From an uncultured Faecalibacterium sp. (GTDB taxonomy: Bacteria > Bacillota > Clostridia > Oscillospirales > Ruminococcaceae), in the NCBI GenBank assembly GCA_934525325.1, contig CAKSZE010000031.1, positions 1-18,888 of the forward strand: a stretch of 18,888 nucleotides of DNA, given 5' to 3'. Each line of letters starts with the position of its first letter. Positions within the stretch are counted from its first letter, which is position 1. The notes beneath the pieces are model-generated. The model searched no databases. It was given only the letters and a program-made list of their open reading frames with translations, and was not told the DNA's origin. The position numbers and the translations under genes were made by a program. This document shows, in pieces, positions 1 through 6,897 of the stretch.

Positions 1-5
1 ATCCT

Positions 6-39
6 TTTTTCCACAAACATTTTGGAAGATGTGGAAAAA
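6..39. promoter_or_regulatory. Inverted pair of DnaA-box-like 9-mers
   Basis: TTTTTCCACA at 6-15 and its exact reverse complement TGTGGAAAAA at 30-39 form a perfect 10-bp inverted repeat with a 14-nt spacer. Each arm contains TTTTCCACA, which fits the relaxed DnaA-box consensus TTWTNCACA. The position upstream of mnmE, in a gene order that is normally next to oriC, makes DnaA binding plausible. A transcribed stem-loop is an alternative. DnaA binding is an inference. Confidence 0.45.
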
Positions 40-73
40 CCGCGCGGCGGGTGTATCTTTTTGCGCAAAAACG

Positions 74-82
74 TGGTAAAAT
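74..82 (+). promoter_or_regulatory. Possible extended -10 promoter of mnmE
   Basis: TGG followed by TAAAAT (77-82) reads as an extended -10 element. No good -35 is seen 17 bases upstream (TATCTT at 54-59). A transcript starting near 89 would carry about 90 nt of leader with two hairpins before the mnmE start. It is weak evidence, since mnmE may instead be transcribed from upstream genes outside the window. Confidence 0.3.
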
Positions 83-102
83 AAACTGTAAAATCAGAAA
101 GT

Positions 103-166
103 GTGCGCTGCGGCGGCTCTGCCGTGCCGGGCGCACCAGCACAGCGCACCCGCAATACGGGTGCGC
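103..166 (+). promoter_or_regulatory. Structured leader abutting the mnmE ribosome-binding site
   Basis: A perfect 9-bp hairpin pairs GCGCACCCG (144-152) with CGGGTGCGC (158-166) around the loop CAATA. It ends one base before the GGAAAGG Shine-Dalgarno (167-173). Upstream, GTGCGC (103-108) can pair with GCGCAC (131-136). Because GCGCAC occurs twice and GTGCGC twice, alternative pairings are possible. The arrangement could affect translation of mnmE; a regulatory role is an inference. Confidence 0.35.
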
Positions 167-180
167 GGAAAGGATGCAGT

Positions 181-1551
181 ATGCAGGGATCGACCATTGC
201 CGCCATTGCAACGCCCCCCGGGGCGGGCGGCATTGCCGTGGTGCGCCTGTCCGGCGCAGAGAGCTATGCCGTGGCTGCCCGGGTGTTCCGCCCGGCAAAC
301 CCGGCAAAAAAAGTGGAGCAGGCTAAGGGCTACACCGCGCTGTTCGGGCATTTCGTGGACAGGGAAGAAGCCTTTGACGAGGGCGTTGCCCTGTTTTTCC
401 GCGCGCCCCACAGCTACACCGGCGAGGACGTGGTGGAGCTTTCCTGCCACGGCGGCAGCGCGGTGGCGCGGCGGCTGGTGGAAGCCTGCCTTGCAGCGGG
501 CGCGCAGCCTGCCGCCCCCGGCGAGTACACCCGCCGAGCCTTTCTAAACGGCAAGCTGGGTCTGACACAGGCCGAAGCGGTCATGGATCTCATCGCAGCG
601 GACGGGCGGCAGGGCGCAGCGCTGGCAAATGCTGCGCTGGGCGGCGCGCTGGCGAAAAAAATCAACGACCAAAAGGCTCAGCTGACCGCCCTGCAGGCGC
701 ATCTGGCCGCTTGGGTGGACTTCCCGGAGGAGGATGTCCCGGAGCTGGACCCCGCCCACCTGCACACCGTGCTGGGCGCGGTGCAGCAGGAGCTGGACGG
801 TCTTATCCGCAGCTACGATGCCGGTGCAGTGCTGCGCGAGGGCGTAGACTGCGCCATCGTGGGACGCCCCAACGCGGGAAAGTCTACCTTGCTCAATTTG
901 CTGGCGGGGTTTGACCGCGCCATCGTCACCCCGGTGGCGGGCACCACCCGCGATGTGGTGGAGCAGGCGGTGCAGCTGGGGGATATCCGGCTGAACCTCT
1001 TCGACACCGCCGGTCTGCGGGAGACCGAGGACGCCATTGAAGCCGAGGGTATCCGCCGCAGCTGGAAAAAACTGGAAGAAGCCGGGCTGATCTTAGCCGT
1101 CTTTGACGGCTCCGAGCCGCCCAGCCGGGAGGACTTGGCGCTGGCACAGCGCTGCGCAGGCCGTCCCGCCATTGCCCTTGTCAACAAGGAGGATAAGCCC
1201 ACTCAGTTCGATGCAGAGCTTATCGCTCCGTATTTTGCCATGGTGCTGCCGGTCTGCTGCCGGGAAGAGGGGAGCCGCAGGGTCATCGCAGCTGCGGTGG
1301 CGCGGCTGCTGGGCACCGGCAGTATCGACCCCCACGCCGCCAGCCTGTCCGGGCAGCGGCAGCTTTCTGCTGCCCTCCGCGCCCGGGACGCCGTAGCCGG
1401 GGCACTGGATGCCGCCGCCGGCGGTTTTGGTCTGGACGCTGTCTCGGTCTGCGTGGATGACGCGCTGGATGCGCTCTGCGACCTGACCGGCGAAAACGCC
1501 TCGGAAGCTGTCATTGAACAGGTGTTCGAGCGGTTTTGTGTGGGGAAATAA
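181..1551 (+). CDS. mnmE: tRNA uridine-5-carboxymethylaminomethyl modification GTPase MnmE
   Basis: MnmE with MnmG installs the carboxymethylaminomethyl group on U34 of tRNAs that read split-box codons, using GTP, methylenetetrahydrofolate and glycine in the cytoplasm. The 456-residue product has the usual family length. The N-terminal folate-binding domain starts with STIAAIATPPGAGGIAVVR-type sequence. The inserted Ras-like G domain shows the P-loop GRPNAGKS (228-235), GTTRD (254-258), DTAGL (275-279) and NKED (335-338). The chain ends in CVGK, the C-terminal catalytic cysteine motif typical of MnmE. The ATG at 181 is chosen because GGAAAGG lies 7 nt upstream and the family N-terminus begins here; the frame is open further upstream to 103. 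mnmG follows after 35 nt, the standard origin-proximal pairing. Confidence 0.97.
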   Translation: MQGSTIAAIATPPGAGGIAVVRLSGAESYAVAARVFRPANPAKKVEQAKGYTALFGHFVDREEAFDEGVALFFRAPHSYTGEDVVELSCHGGSAVARRLVEACLAAGAQPAAPGEYTRRAFLNGKLGLTQAEAVMDLIAADGRQGAALANAALGGALAKKINDQKAQLTALQAHLAAWVDFPEEDVPELDPAHLHTVLGAVQQELDGLIRSYDAGAVLREGVDCAIVGRPNAGKSTLLNLLAGFDRAIVTPVAGTTRDVVEQAVQLGDIRLNLFDTAGLRETEDAIEAEGIRRSWKKLEEAGLILAVFDGSEPPSREDLALAQRCAGRPAIALVNKEDKPTQFDAELIAPYFAMVLPVCCREEGSRRVIAAAVARLLGTGSIDPHAASLSGQRQLSAALRARDAVAGALDAAAGGFGLDAVSVCVDDALDALCDLTGENASEAVIEQVFERFCVGK

Positions 1552-1586
1552 ATTCAAATCATTTGTTAGAGGAAACCCGAAAGTAT

Positions 1587-3458
1587 ATGAACCACTTAGG
1601 AGATTATGATGTCATCGTCATCGGCGCCGGCCATGCGGGCATCGAAGCCGCCCACGCAGCTGCTGTGCTGGGCGCAAAAACGGCTGTCTTTACCATGAGT
1701 CTGGACGCCATCGGCAATATGCCCTGCAACCCCAGCATCGGCGGCACCGCCAAGGGTACGCTGGTGCGGGAGGTGGACGCGCTGGGCGGCGTGATGGGTC
1801 TGGCGGCAGACGCCACCTATCTGCAAAGCCGGATGCTGAACAAGGGCAAAGGCCCCGCCGTGCACGCGCTGCGGGTGCAGACCGACCGCCGCCGCTACAA
1901 CGAATACATGAAGCACGCGCTGGAACAGACCCCGGGGCTGGCCATCCATCAGGCCGAGGTGGTAGCGCTGGAAGTGGAAAACGGCCATATAAAGGGCGTT
2001 GTCACCCAGCTGCACGGCGAGTACACCGCCAAGTGCGTGGTGCTTGCCACCGGTACGAATCTCGGCGGCAAAATATTCGTGGGTGATGCGTGGTATGCCT
2101 CCGGCCCGGACGGCATGCACGCCGCCAACGCCCTGACCGACAGTCTGAAAGCTGCCGGTCTGCCGCTGCGCCGGTTCAAGACCGGCACCCCCGCCCGGGT
2201 GCACCGCCGCAGCATTGATTTTTCCAAGCTGGAATGTCAGCCCGGCGACCCGGACAGCGAATTGCAGCCTTTCAGCTTTTTGACCGATGCACCCATGCAC
2301 AACAAGGTGGAGTGCTGGATCGCCTACACGAACCCCGAGACCCACAAGATCATTCTGGACAACATCCAGCGCAGCCCGCTGTACGGCGGCATGATCGAGG
2401 GTGTCGGCCCGCGCTACTGCCCCTCCATCGAGGATAAGGTGGTGCGCTTCTCCGGCAAGGATCGCCACCCGCTGTTTGTGGAGCCATGCGGCGAGAACAC
2501 CGAGGAAATGTATTTACAGGGTGCGTCCAGCAGCCTGCCGGAGGACGTGCAGAACGCCTTCTACCACAGCATCAAGGGCTTTGAACATTTGGAGATCATG
2601 CGCCCCGCCTACGCCATCGAGTACGACTGCGTAGACCCCACCAGTCTGGAAGCCACACTGGAAAGCAAGGTGGTGCGGGGGCTGTACGGGGCAGGGCAGT
2701 TCAACGGCACCTCCGGCTACGAGGAAGCCGCCGCGCAGGGTCTGCTGGCGGGTCTGAACGCCGCCCGCAACGCGCTGGGCAAGGAGCAGCTGGTGCTGCC
2801 CCGGCACACCAGCTATCTGGGCACGCTGGTGGACGACCTTGTCACCAAGGGCGTCATGGACCCCTACCGCATGATGACCAGCCGCAGCGAGTACCGGCTG
2901 ACCCTGCGGCAGGACAACGCCGACCAGCGCCTGACCCCCATCGGCAGGGAATACGGTCTTGTGCAGGATGACCGCTGGGCAAAGTACCAGCACACCCAGA
3001 ACATTTTGGAAGCCGAGCGCCGCCGCCTGCACGAAGCGCATCTGCGCACCGCAGACCTGCGCGCCGCCATGGAAGCCGCCGGTCTTGCCCCCGCCGCCGA
3101 GGGCGGCATTGCCGAGGAACTGCTGCGCCGTCCCGAGATCAGCTACCCGCTGGTGGCGGGCATTATCGGCTGGGGGGAGGAGATCACCCCCATGCTGGCG
3201 GAGCGGCTGGAGACCGAGATCAAGTACGCCGGTTACATCGCCCGGCAGGACCGGATGATCCGGGAGGTGGCACGCCACGAAAAGACCCTTATCCCGGAGG
3301 ATTTCGAGTATGCCGCCCTGACCGGCCTGACGCTGGAAGCCCGGGAAAAGCTTGCCCGTATCCGTCCCCGCAATCTGGGGCAGGCGGGGCGCATCCCCGG
3401 CGTTTCGCCCTCCGATGTGGCGCAGCTGAGCATCGCGCTGGCAGCAAGAGGAAAATAA
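1587..3458 (+). CDS. mnmG: tRNA uridine-5-carboxymethylaminomethyl modification enzyme MnmG (GidA)
   Basis: This is the FAD- and NADH-dependent partner of MnmE in the U34 modification complex. The 623-residue product matches the family length. The Rossmann dinucleotide motif GAGHAG is at residues 13-18 in the start MNHLGDYDVIVIG. Both classical GidA signatures are present: GPRYCPSIEDK in the middle, and GQFNGTSGYEEAAAQGL further on in the FAD region. The C-terminal helical domain that docks on MnmE and tRNA is intact, ending in the LARIRPRNLGQA-type segment. The frame is open upstream to 1536, overlapping the end of mnmE, but the ATG at 1587 gives the normal N-terminus; its AGAGGA site (1567-1572) is 14 nt away, rather far, so translation may be partly coupled to mnmE. 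The next gene starts one base after the stop. Confidence 0.97.
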   Translation: MNHLGDYDVIVIGAGHAGIEAAHAAAVLGAKTAVFTMSLDAIGNMPCNPSIGGTAKGTLVREVDALGGVMGLAADATYLQSRMLNKGKGPAVHALRVQTDRRRYNEYMKHALEQTPGLAIHQAEVVALEVENGHIKGVVTQLHGEYTAKCVVLATGTNLGGKIFVGDAWYASGPDGMHAANALTDSLKAAGLPLRRFKTGTPARVHRRSIDFSKLECQPGDPDSELQPFSFLTDAPMHNKVECWIAYTNPETHKIILDNIQRSPLYGGMIEGVGPRYCPSIEDKVVRFSGKDRHPLFVEPCGENTEEMYLQGASSSLPEDVQNAFYHSIKGFEHLEIMRPAYAIEYDCVDPTSLEATLESKVVRGLYGAGQFNGTSGYEEAAAQGLLAGLNAARNALGKEQLVLPRHTSYLGTLVDDLVTKGVMDPYRMMTSRSEYRLTLRQDNADQRLTPIGREYGLVQDDRWAKYQHTQNILEAERRRLHEAHLRTADLRAAMEAAGLAPAAEGGIAEELLRRPEISYPLVAGIIGWGEEITPMLAERLETEIKYAGYIARQDRMIREVARHEKTLIPEDFEYAALTGLTLEAREKLARIRPRNLGQAGRIPGVSPSDVAQLSIALAARGK

Positions 3459-3459
3459 T

Positions 3460-4017
3460 ATGGAAGAACTGAAGCTTTACGAGGGTCGCCCGGCAGACTG
3501 CAACGGACGGCTGGAAAAAGAGATCCGCACCTATGACCTGCTGGACAAGCTGGGCATCCCGTTCTGGCGCACTGACCACGGCTGGATGAAAGCCGATACC
3601 ATGGAGGACTGCCATGTGATCGATGCCTGCCTGAATGCCACTGTCTGCAAGAACCTGTTTCTGTGCAACCGGCAAAAGACGAATTTTTATCTGCTCATGA
3701 TGCCCGGGGACAAGCCCTTCAAGACCAAAGAACTTTCCCACCAGCTGGGCATTGCCCGCCTGAGCTTTGCCTCGCCCGAGGATATGGAGCAGTATCTGGA
3801 CTGCACGCCCGGTTCCTCCTCCATCATGGGGCTTGCCAACGACACGGAAAACAAGGTGCAGCTGTTGATGGACGAGGATGTAAAAAAAGGAGAGTACCTT
3901 GGCTGCCACCCCTGCATCAACACCTCTTCGCTTAAAATTCGCACGGCAGATGTGCTGGAAACCTTCCTGCCCGCCGTCCACCATGAGCCGATTTTCGTCC
4001 GGCTGACCGGGGAATGA
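3460..4017 (+). CDS. Prolyl-tRNA editing (YbaK/PrdX-like) deacylase domain protein
   Basis: The 185-residue product looks like the free-standing ProX/PrdX branch of the YbaK/ProRS-INS family, which removes alanine mischarged onto tRNA-Pro. Visible family features are CKNLFLCN with Lys64, the KTNFYLLMMPGDK segment, the KTKEL..LG.ARLSFAS stretch around residues 88-105, GSSSIMGL (118-125), and GCHPCINTSSLKI (148-160), which carries the conserved His, Pro and Asn. The name prdX is not assigned because substrate specificity cannot be read from the sequence. The ATG lies one base after the mnmG stop, and its AGAGG site overlaps the end of mnmG, so the genes are translationally coupled. rsmG follows after 16 nt. 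Its insertion between mnmG and rsmG is unlike the Bacillus subtilis order, but its job still concerns translational fidelity. Confidence 0.85.
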   Translation: MEELKLYEGRPADCNGRLEKEIRTYDLLDKLGIPFWRTDHGWMKADTMEDCHVIDACLNATVCKNLFLCNRQKTNFYLLMMPGDKPFKTKELSHQLGIARLSFASPEDMEQYLDCTPGSSSIMGLANDTENKVQLLMDEDVKKGEYLGCHPCINTSSLKIRTADVLETFLPAVHHEPIFVRLTGE

Positions 4018-4033
4018 AAGAAAGGAAAACACC

Positions 4034-4741
4034 ATGATCGACAAACAGCGTCTGGAAGCAAAATGTTCCACATGGAACATCACCCTCACCGGCACCCAGC
4101 TGGACCAGCTGGATGCCTTTGCCCAGATCCTTGTAGACTACAACCAGAAGGTCAACCTGACCGCCATCACCGACCCGGAGGGCATCGAGGATAAGCACTT
4201 CCTCGACAGTCTGCTGTTTGCCAGCCAGCCGGAGGTAGCCGGGCGCATGGTGGATGTGGGCGCCGGGGCAGGCTTTCCGGGCATCGTGACCAAGATCTTC
4301 AAGCCGGAGTTGGAGCTGACCCTGATGGAACCCACCGGCAAGCGGGTGGAGTTTTTAAAGTACGCCTGCGCCCAGCTGGGTCTGACCGGGGTGGAGTTTG
4401 CCAAGGAGCGCGCCGAGGAAGCTGCCCGCAAGGTCTGGCGGGAGCAGTTCGATCTGGCTTCTGCCCGCGCCGTGGCAGCGCTGCCCATGCTGGCAGAATA
4501 CTGCCTGCCGCTGGTGAAGGTGGGCGGCAACTTCCTTGCCATGAAGGGCGCTTCCGGGGAAGAGGAGCTGACCGCTGCCCGGGGTGCCATCAAAAAGCTG
4601 GGCGGCGAGTACCGCGAGACCCGCACCCTGCACCTGCCCGGCGGCGACACCCGCACCCTGATCCTGTGCAAAAAGATTTCGCAAACTCCGACAGCATACC
4701 CCAGAAACGGCGGTAAAATTGCAAAAAGCCCGCTGAAATAA
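4034..4741 (+). CDS. rsmG: 16S rRNA (guanine(527)-N7)-methyltransferase RsmG (GidB)
   Basis: RsmG methylates N7 of G527 in the 530 loop of 16S rRNA using SAM; loss gives low-level streptomycin resistance in other bacteria. The 235-residue product has the expected length. The family hallmarks NQKVNLTAI, the KHFLDSL motif and the SAM-binding loop DVGAGAGFPG (starting at Asp74) are all present, followed by the EPTGKRVEFLK and SARAVA segments. The C-terminal tail after LILCKK (about 20 residues) is basic and less conserved. A GAAAGGAAAA site precedes the ATG. Codons 11-16 contain a parS-like site, so the N-terminal sequence KCSTWNI is partly dictated by a DNA-binding site. A terminator lies 22 nt after the stop, closing the mnmE-rsmG unit. 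Confidence 0.96.
   Translation: MIDKQRLEAKCSTWNITLTGTQLDQLDAFAQILVDYNQKVNLTAITDPEGIEDKHFLDSLLFASQPEVAGRMVDVGAGAGFPGIVTKIFKPELELTLMEPTGKRVEFLKYACAQLGLTGVEFAKERAEEAARKVWREQFDLASARAVAALPMLAEYCLPLVKVGGNFLAMKGASGEEELTAARGAIKKLGGEYRETRTLHLPGGDTRTLILCKKISQTPTAYPRNGGKIAKSPLK
4064..4079 (+). promoter_or_regulatory. parS-like site inside rsmG
   Basis: TGTTCCACATGGAACA has perfect 7-bp arms (TGTTCCA/TGGAACA). It is the reverse complement of the two sites at 5687 and 5998. It differs from the general parS form TGTTCCACGTGGAACA only at the centre (CA instead of CG). Origin-proximal parS sites within or near rsmG and parA are usual for Firmicutes. ParB binding is inferred from sequence and from linkage to parAB. 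Confidence 0.85.
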
Positions 4742-4763
4742 CGCATGATTTGACGCAACCTGT

Positions 4764-4804
4764 AAGACCCTGCCGAACGAAATTTCTGGCGGGGTCTTTC
4801 TTTG
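4764..4804 (+). terminator. Rho-independent terminator after rsmG
   Basis: AAGACCCTGCC (4764-4774) pairs with GGCGGGGTCTT (4788-4798) over 11 bp with one T-G wobble, and the tail is T-rich (4797-4803). It lies 22 nt after the rsmG stop and separates the modification genes from noc. Confidence 0.8.
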
Positions 4805-4827
4805 TGTGCTACACTGAAGCTGAACAG

Positions 4828-4861
4828 GTTTTCCACGATTTCCCGGAGAAATGTGGAAAAC
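4828..4861. promoter_or_regulatory. Long inverted repeat ahead of noc with Noc-site-like core and DnaA-like arm
   Basis: GTTTTCCAC (4828-4836) and GTGGAAAAC (4853-4861) are exact complements. Inside them ATTTC (4838-4842) pairs with GAAAT (4848-4852), leaving one unpaired G and a 5-base loop CCGGA. The core ATTTCCCGGAGAAAT differs from the B. subtilis Noc-binding consensus ATTTCCCGGGAAAT by one inserted base. The right arm holds TTTTCCACA on the - strand (4852-4860), a DnaA-box-like 9-mer. It lies 28 nt before the noc start, so it could be an operator or a leader stem-loop. Confidence 0.5.
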
Positions 4862-4889
4862 TGCATCACACAAGGAAAGGGGCAGTATC

Positions 4890-5684
4890 ATGTTTGAACG
4901 CAAGAAACCGTCCGGGAAATTACTCTCTCTGCCCATCGACCAGATCCACCCGTCGCCCTTTCAGGCGCGGAAAAGCTTTGACGAGCAGGAACTGACCGCG
5001 CTGGCGCAGAGCATCCGGGAGAACGGTCTGCTCCAGCCGGTCACGGTGCGCAGGGCGGCAGAGGGCTACGAGCTGGTGGCAGGGGAGCGGCGGCTGCGCG
5101 CCTGTCAGCTGGCAAGGATGACCACCATCCCTGCCATCCTGTGCAGCTACGCCGACGACCGCACCGCCGCACTGGGTCTGCTGGAAAATATCCAGCGCGC
5201 CGACCTGAACCCCTTTGAGCAGGCGCAGGGGCTGCGGGATGTGATGGTGCTGTGGGACTGCACCCAAGCCGAAGCCGCCAAGCGTCTGGGTATGGCGCAG
5301 CCCACCTTTGCCAACAAGCTGCGGCTGTTGCAGCTGACGGCGGACCAGCGGCAGTTCGTGCTGGACAATAACCTCACCGAGCGCCACGCCCGCGCGGTGC
5401 TGCGTCTGCCGGAGAACCGCCGCAGCGAAGCGCTGATCACCATCGCCAAGCGCCGCCTGAACGCCCGCCAGACTGACAGCTACATCGAGCAGCTGCTGAA
5501 CAGCCCGCCCAAGGCCGGGCACCGCATCTCCATGGTGCGGGACGTGCGCATCTTTGTCAACACCATCGACCACGCCATCCGGCTGATGACCGACAACGGC
5601 GTGCCCGCCACCGCCCACCGGGAAGAGAAGGACGGTTACATCGAGTACACCGTCCGCATCCCCACCGCCGCCGCGGAGAAGTGA
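4890..5684 (+). CDS. noc: Noc-like ParB-family nucleoid occlusion protein
   Basis: A 264-residue ParB/Noc-family CTP-dependent DNA-binding protein. The N-terminal CTPase domain has GERR (65-68) and ENIQRADLNP (99-108), the two nucleotide-contacting motifs. A helix-turn-helix covers about residues 125-150 (TQAEAAKRLGMAQPTF...), and the C-terminal part is the dimerisation domain. The position after rsmG and before parA-parB is that of noc in Bacillus, where Noc blocks division over the nucleoid. The N-terminus (MFERKKPSGKLLSLP) lacks an obvious amphipathic membrane-targeting helix like that of B. subtilis Noc, so the occlusion function is less sure than the family. The ATG at 4890 is preceded by GGAAAGGGG; an upstream in-frame start at 4851 lies inside the inverted repeat and is unlikely. 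Confidence 0.88.
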   Translation: MFERKKPSGKLLSLPIDQIHPSPFQARKSFDEQELTALAQSIRENGLLQPVTVRRAAEGYELVAGERRLRACQLARMTTIPAILCSYADDRTAALGLLENIQRADLNPFEQAQGLRDVMVLWDCTQAEAAKRLGMAQPTFANKLRLLQLTADQRQFVLDNNLTERHARAVLRLPENRRSEALITIAKRRLNARQTDSYIEQLLNSPPKAGHRISMVRDVRIFVNTIDHAIRLMTDNGVPATAHREEKDGYIEYTVRIPTAAAEK

Positions 5685-5686
5685 AT

Positions 5687-5702
5687 TGTTCCATGTGGAA
5701 CA
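5687..5702 (+). promoter_or_regulatory. parS-like site after noc
   Basis: TGTTCCATGTGGAACA begins three bases after the noc stop codon. It has perfect 7-bp arms and an asymmetric TG centre, identical to the copy at 5998 and the reverse complement of that at 4064. Confidence 0.87.
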
Positions 5703-5720
5703 GGGGGGGACGCCCAAACG

Positions 5721-5862
5721 ACCCCCTCAGTCTGCTCACTGCGTTCGCAGCCAGCTCCCCCAAGGGGACGCCTTTGCGCTATGCCGGAAACCTTATCGCT
5801 ACCGCCAAAAGCCGTCCCCTTGGGGAAGGTGGATTGCCGCGCAGCGGCAAGACGGAAGGGGT
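5721..5862. repeat. 142-bp MITE-like palindromic intergenic repeat
   Basis: The ends are imperfect inverted repeats: ACCCCCTCAGTC at 5721-5732 matches the reverse complement of 5851-5862 at 10 of 12 positions. Nearer the centre, CCCCAAGGGGACG (5758-5770) and CGTCCCCTTGGGG (5813-5825) are exact complements. Each arm carries its own small hairpin (near CTGCGTTCGCAG, and GCCGCGCAGCGGC). No transposase is present. The central CTATGCCG / GGCATAG words recur in the repeats at 9290-9611, so this is one family. The element fills much of the 357-bp gap between noc and parA. Confidence 0.7.
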
Positions 5863-5920
5863 AATTTCCACTTTCCCACCCCCAAAAGTTAAAAATCCAG
5901 CTGAAAAACGCTCCAGATGG

Positions 5921-5949
5921 TTCAAAAAACAATTTGGATGTGTTATACT
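5921..5949 (+). promoter_or_regulatory. Promoter of parA-parB
   Basis: TTCAAA (5921-5926), a 17-bp spacer and TATACT (5944-5949), with TG at the extended -10 position (5941-5942). It predicts a start near 5956 and a leader of about 85 nt that includes the parS-like site at 5998, so ParB spreading could affect its own promoter. It sits just downstream of the palindromic repeat. Confidence 0.65.
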
Positions 5950-5997
5950 AGAAGCCGAGGTGTCTGTCGGACGGGGAAACCGGCGGGCACGACTGCG

Positions 5998-6013
5998 TGT
6001 TCCATGTGGAACA
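5998..6013 (+). promoter_or_regulatory. parS-like site in the parA leader
   Basis: TGTTCCATGTGGAACA, identical to the site at 5687 and the reverse complement of that at 4064. It lies 28 nt upstream of the parA start. Read as codons from the GTG at 5997 it gives FHVEQ, which can mislead start prediction. Confidence 0.87.
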
Positions 6014-6041
6014 AATCTTTCCCCGGGAGGAAGAAAAGCGC

Positions 6042-6875
6042 GTGGCAAAAATTGTAGCGATCGCAAACCAGAAGGGCGGAGTGGGCAAAACCACCACCGC
6101 CGTCAACCTTTCGTCCTGTGTAGCGGCACTGGGCAAGAAGGTGCTTATCGTAGACCTTGACCCGCAGGGCAACACCACCACCGGCTATGGCATCCAAAAG
6201 CGCAGCGTAGAAGCGGGCACTTATGAGGTGCTCATCGGCAAGGCAACGGCGGCGCAGGCCATCCGGCACACCGAGTACCGCACCGACGTCATCGGCTCCA
6301 ACACCCGGCTGGCGGGTGCAAGTCTGGAAATGATCGACCTGCCCGGCCGCGAGGGCCGTCTGCGCAAGGCACTGGCCGAGGTGCAGAAGGACTACGACTT
6401 CATCTTTATCGACTGCCCGCCCAGTCTGGATCTGCTCACCCTCAACGGTCTGAGTGCCTGCGACAGTGTGCTCATCCCGGTGCAGTGCGAGTACTATGCG
6501 CTGGAAGGTCTGTCGGAGCTCATCAGCACCCTCAAGACCATCCGCAAAAAGTACAACCCGTATCTGGATATCGAGGGCGTGGTGTTCACCATGTTCTCGC
6601 TGCGGTACAACCTGACCGTGCAGGTGGTGGAGCAGGTGCAGAAGTACTTCGGCTCCAAGGTGTACAAGACCACCATCCCGCGCTCCATCCGCATTTCGGA
6701 AGCGCCCAGCTACGGCCAGCCCATCAATTTCTACGAGCCCAAGGGCAAGGGCAGCGAAGCGTACATGGACTTGGCGATCGAATTCGTCAAGCACAACCGC
6801 CCGCAGGAACCTAAGAAGTCCCGCGCAAAGGCTGCACCCGCCGCAGAGCCGGCGAAAAACGCTCTGGAAGATTAA
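6042..6875 (+). CDS. parA: Chromosome partitioning ATPase ParA (Soj)
   Basis: A 277-residue ParA/Soj ATPase that binds DNA non-specifically as an ATP dimer and works with ParB-parS in origin segregation and DnaA control. The deviant Walker A box KGGVGKTT (11-18, with the signature first lysine) follows MAKIVAIANQ. The A' motif DLDPQGN and the Walker B segment FIFIDCPPSLD follow. The later family segments VLIPVQCEYYALEGL, TMFSLRYNLT and IPRSIRISEAPSYGQP are all intact. The C-terminus ends in an Ala/Lys/Pro-rich tail. The GTG at 6042 is chosen because GGGAGG (6025-6030) precedes it and Soj proteins begin with this sequence; the frame is open upstream to a GTG at 5997 through the parS site. parB follows after 22 nt. 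Confidence 0.96.
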   Translation: MAKIVAIANQKGGVGKTTTAVNLSSCVAALGKKVLIVDLDPQGNTTTGYGIQKRSVEAGTYEVLIGKATAAQAIRHTEYRTDVIGSNTRLAGASLEMIDLPGREGRLRKALAEVQKDYDFIFIDCPPSLDLLTLNGLSACDSVLIPVQCEYYALEGLSELISTLKTIRKKYNPYLDIEGVVFTMFSLRYNLTVQVVEQVQKYFGSKVYKTTIPRSIRISEAPSYGQPINFYEPKGKGSEAYMDLAIEFVKHNRPQEPKKSRAKAAPAAEPAKNALED

Positions 6876-6897
6876 AACAGGGGGAACAAGGTAAACA

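Noticed and set aside
1596..2468. Open frame of 290 codons on the - strand within mnmG
   Set aside because: It is an antisense shadow of a GC-rich gene, with His/Gln/Val-rich low-complexity sequence and no ribosome-binding site.
5997..6041. GTG start of parA at 5997
   Set aside because: The added codons are the translated parS site and ribosome-binding site; Soj proteins begin at the sequence following 6042.
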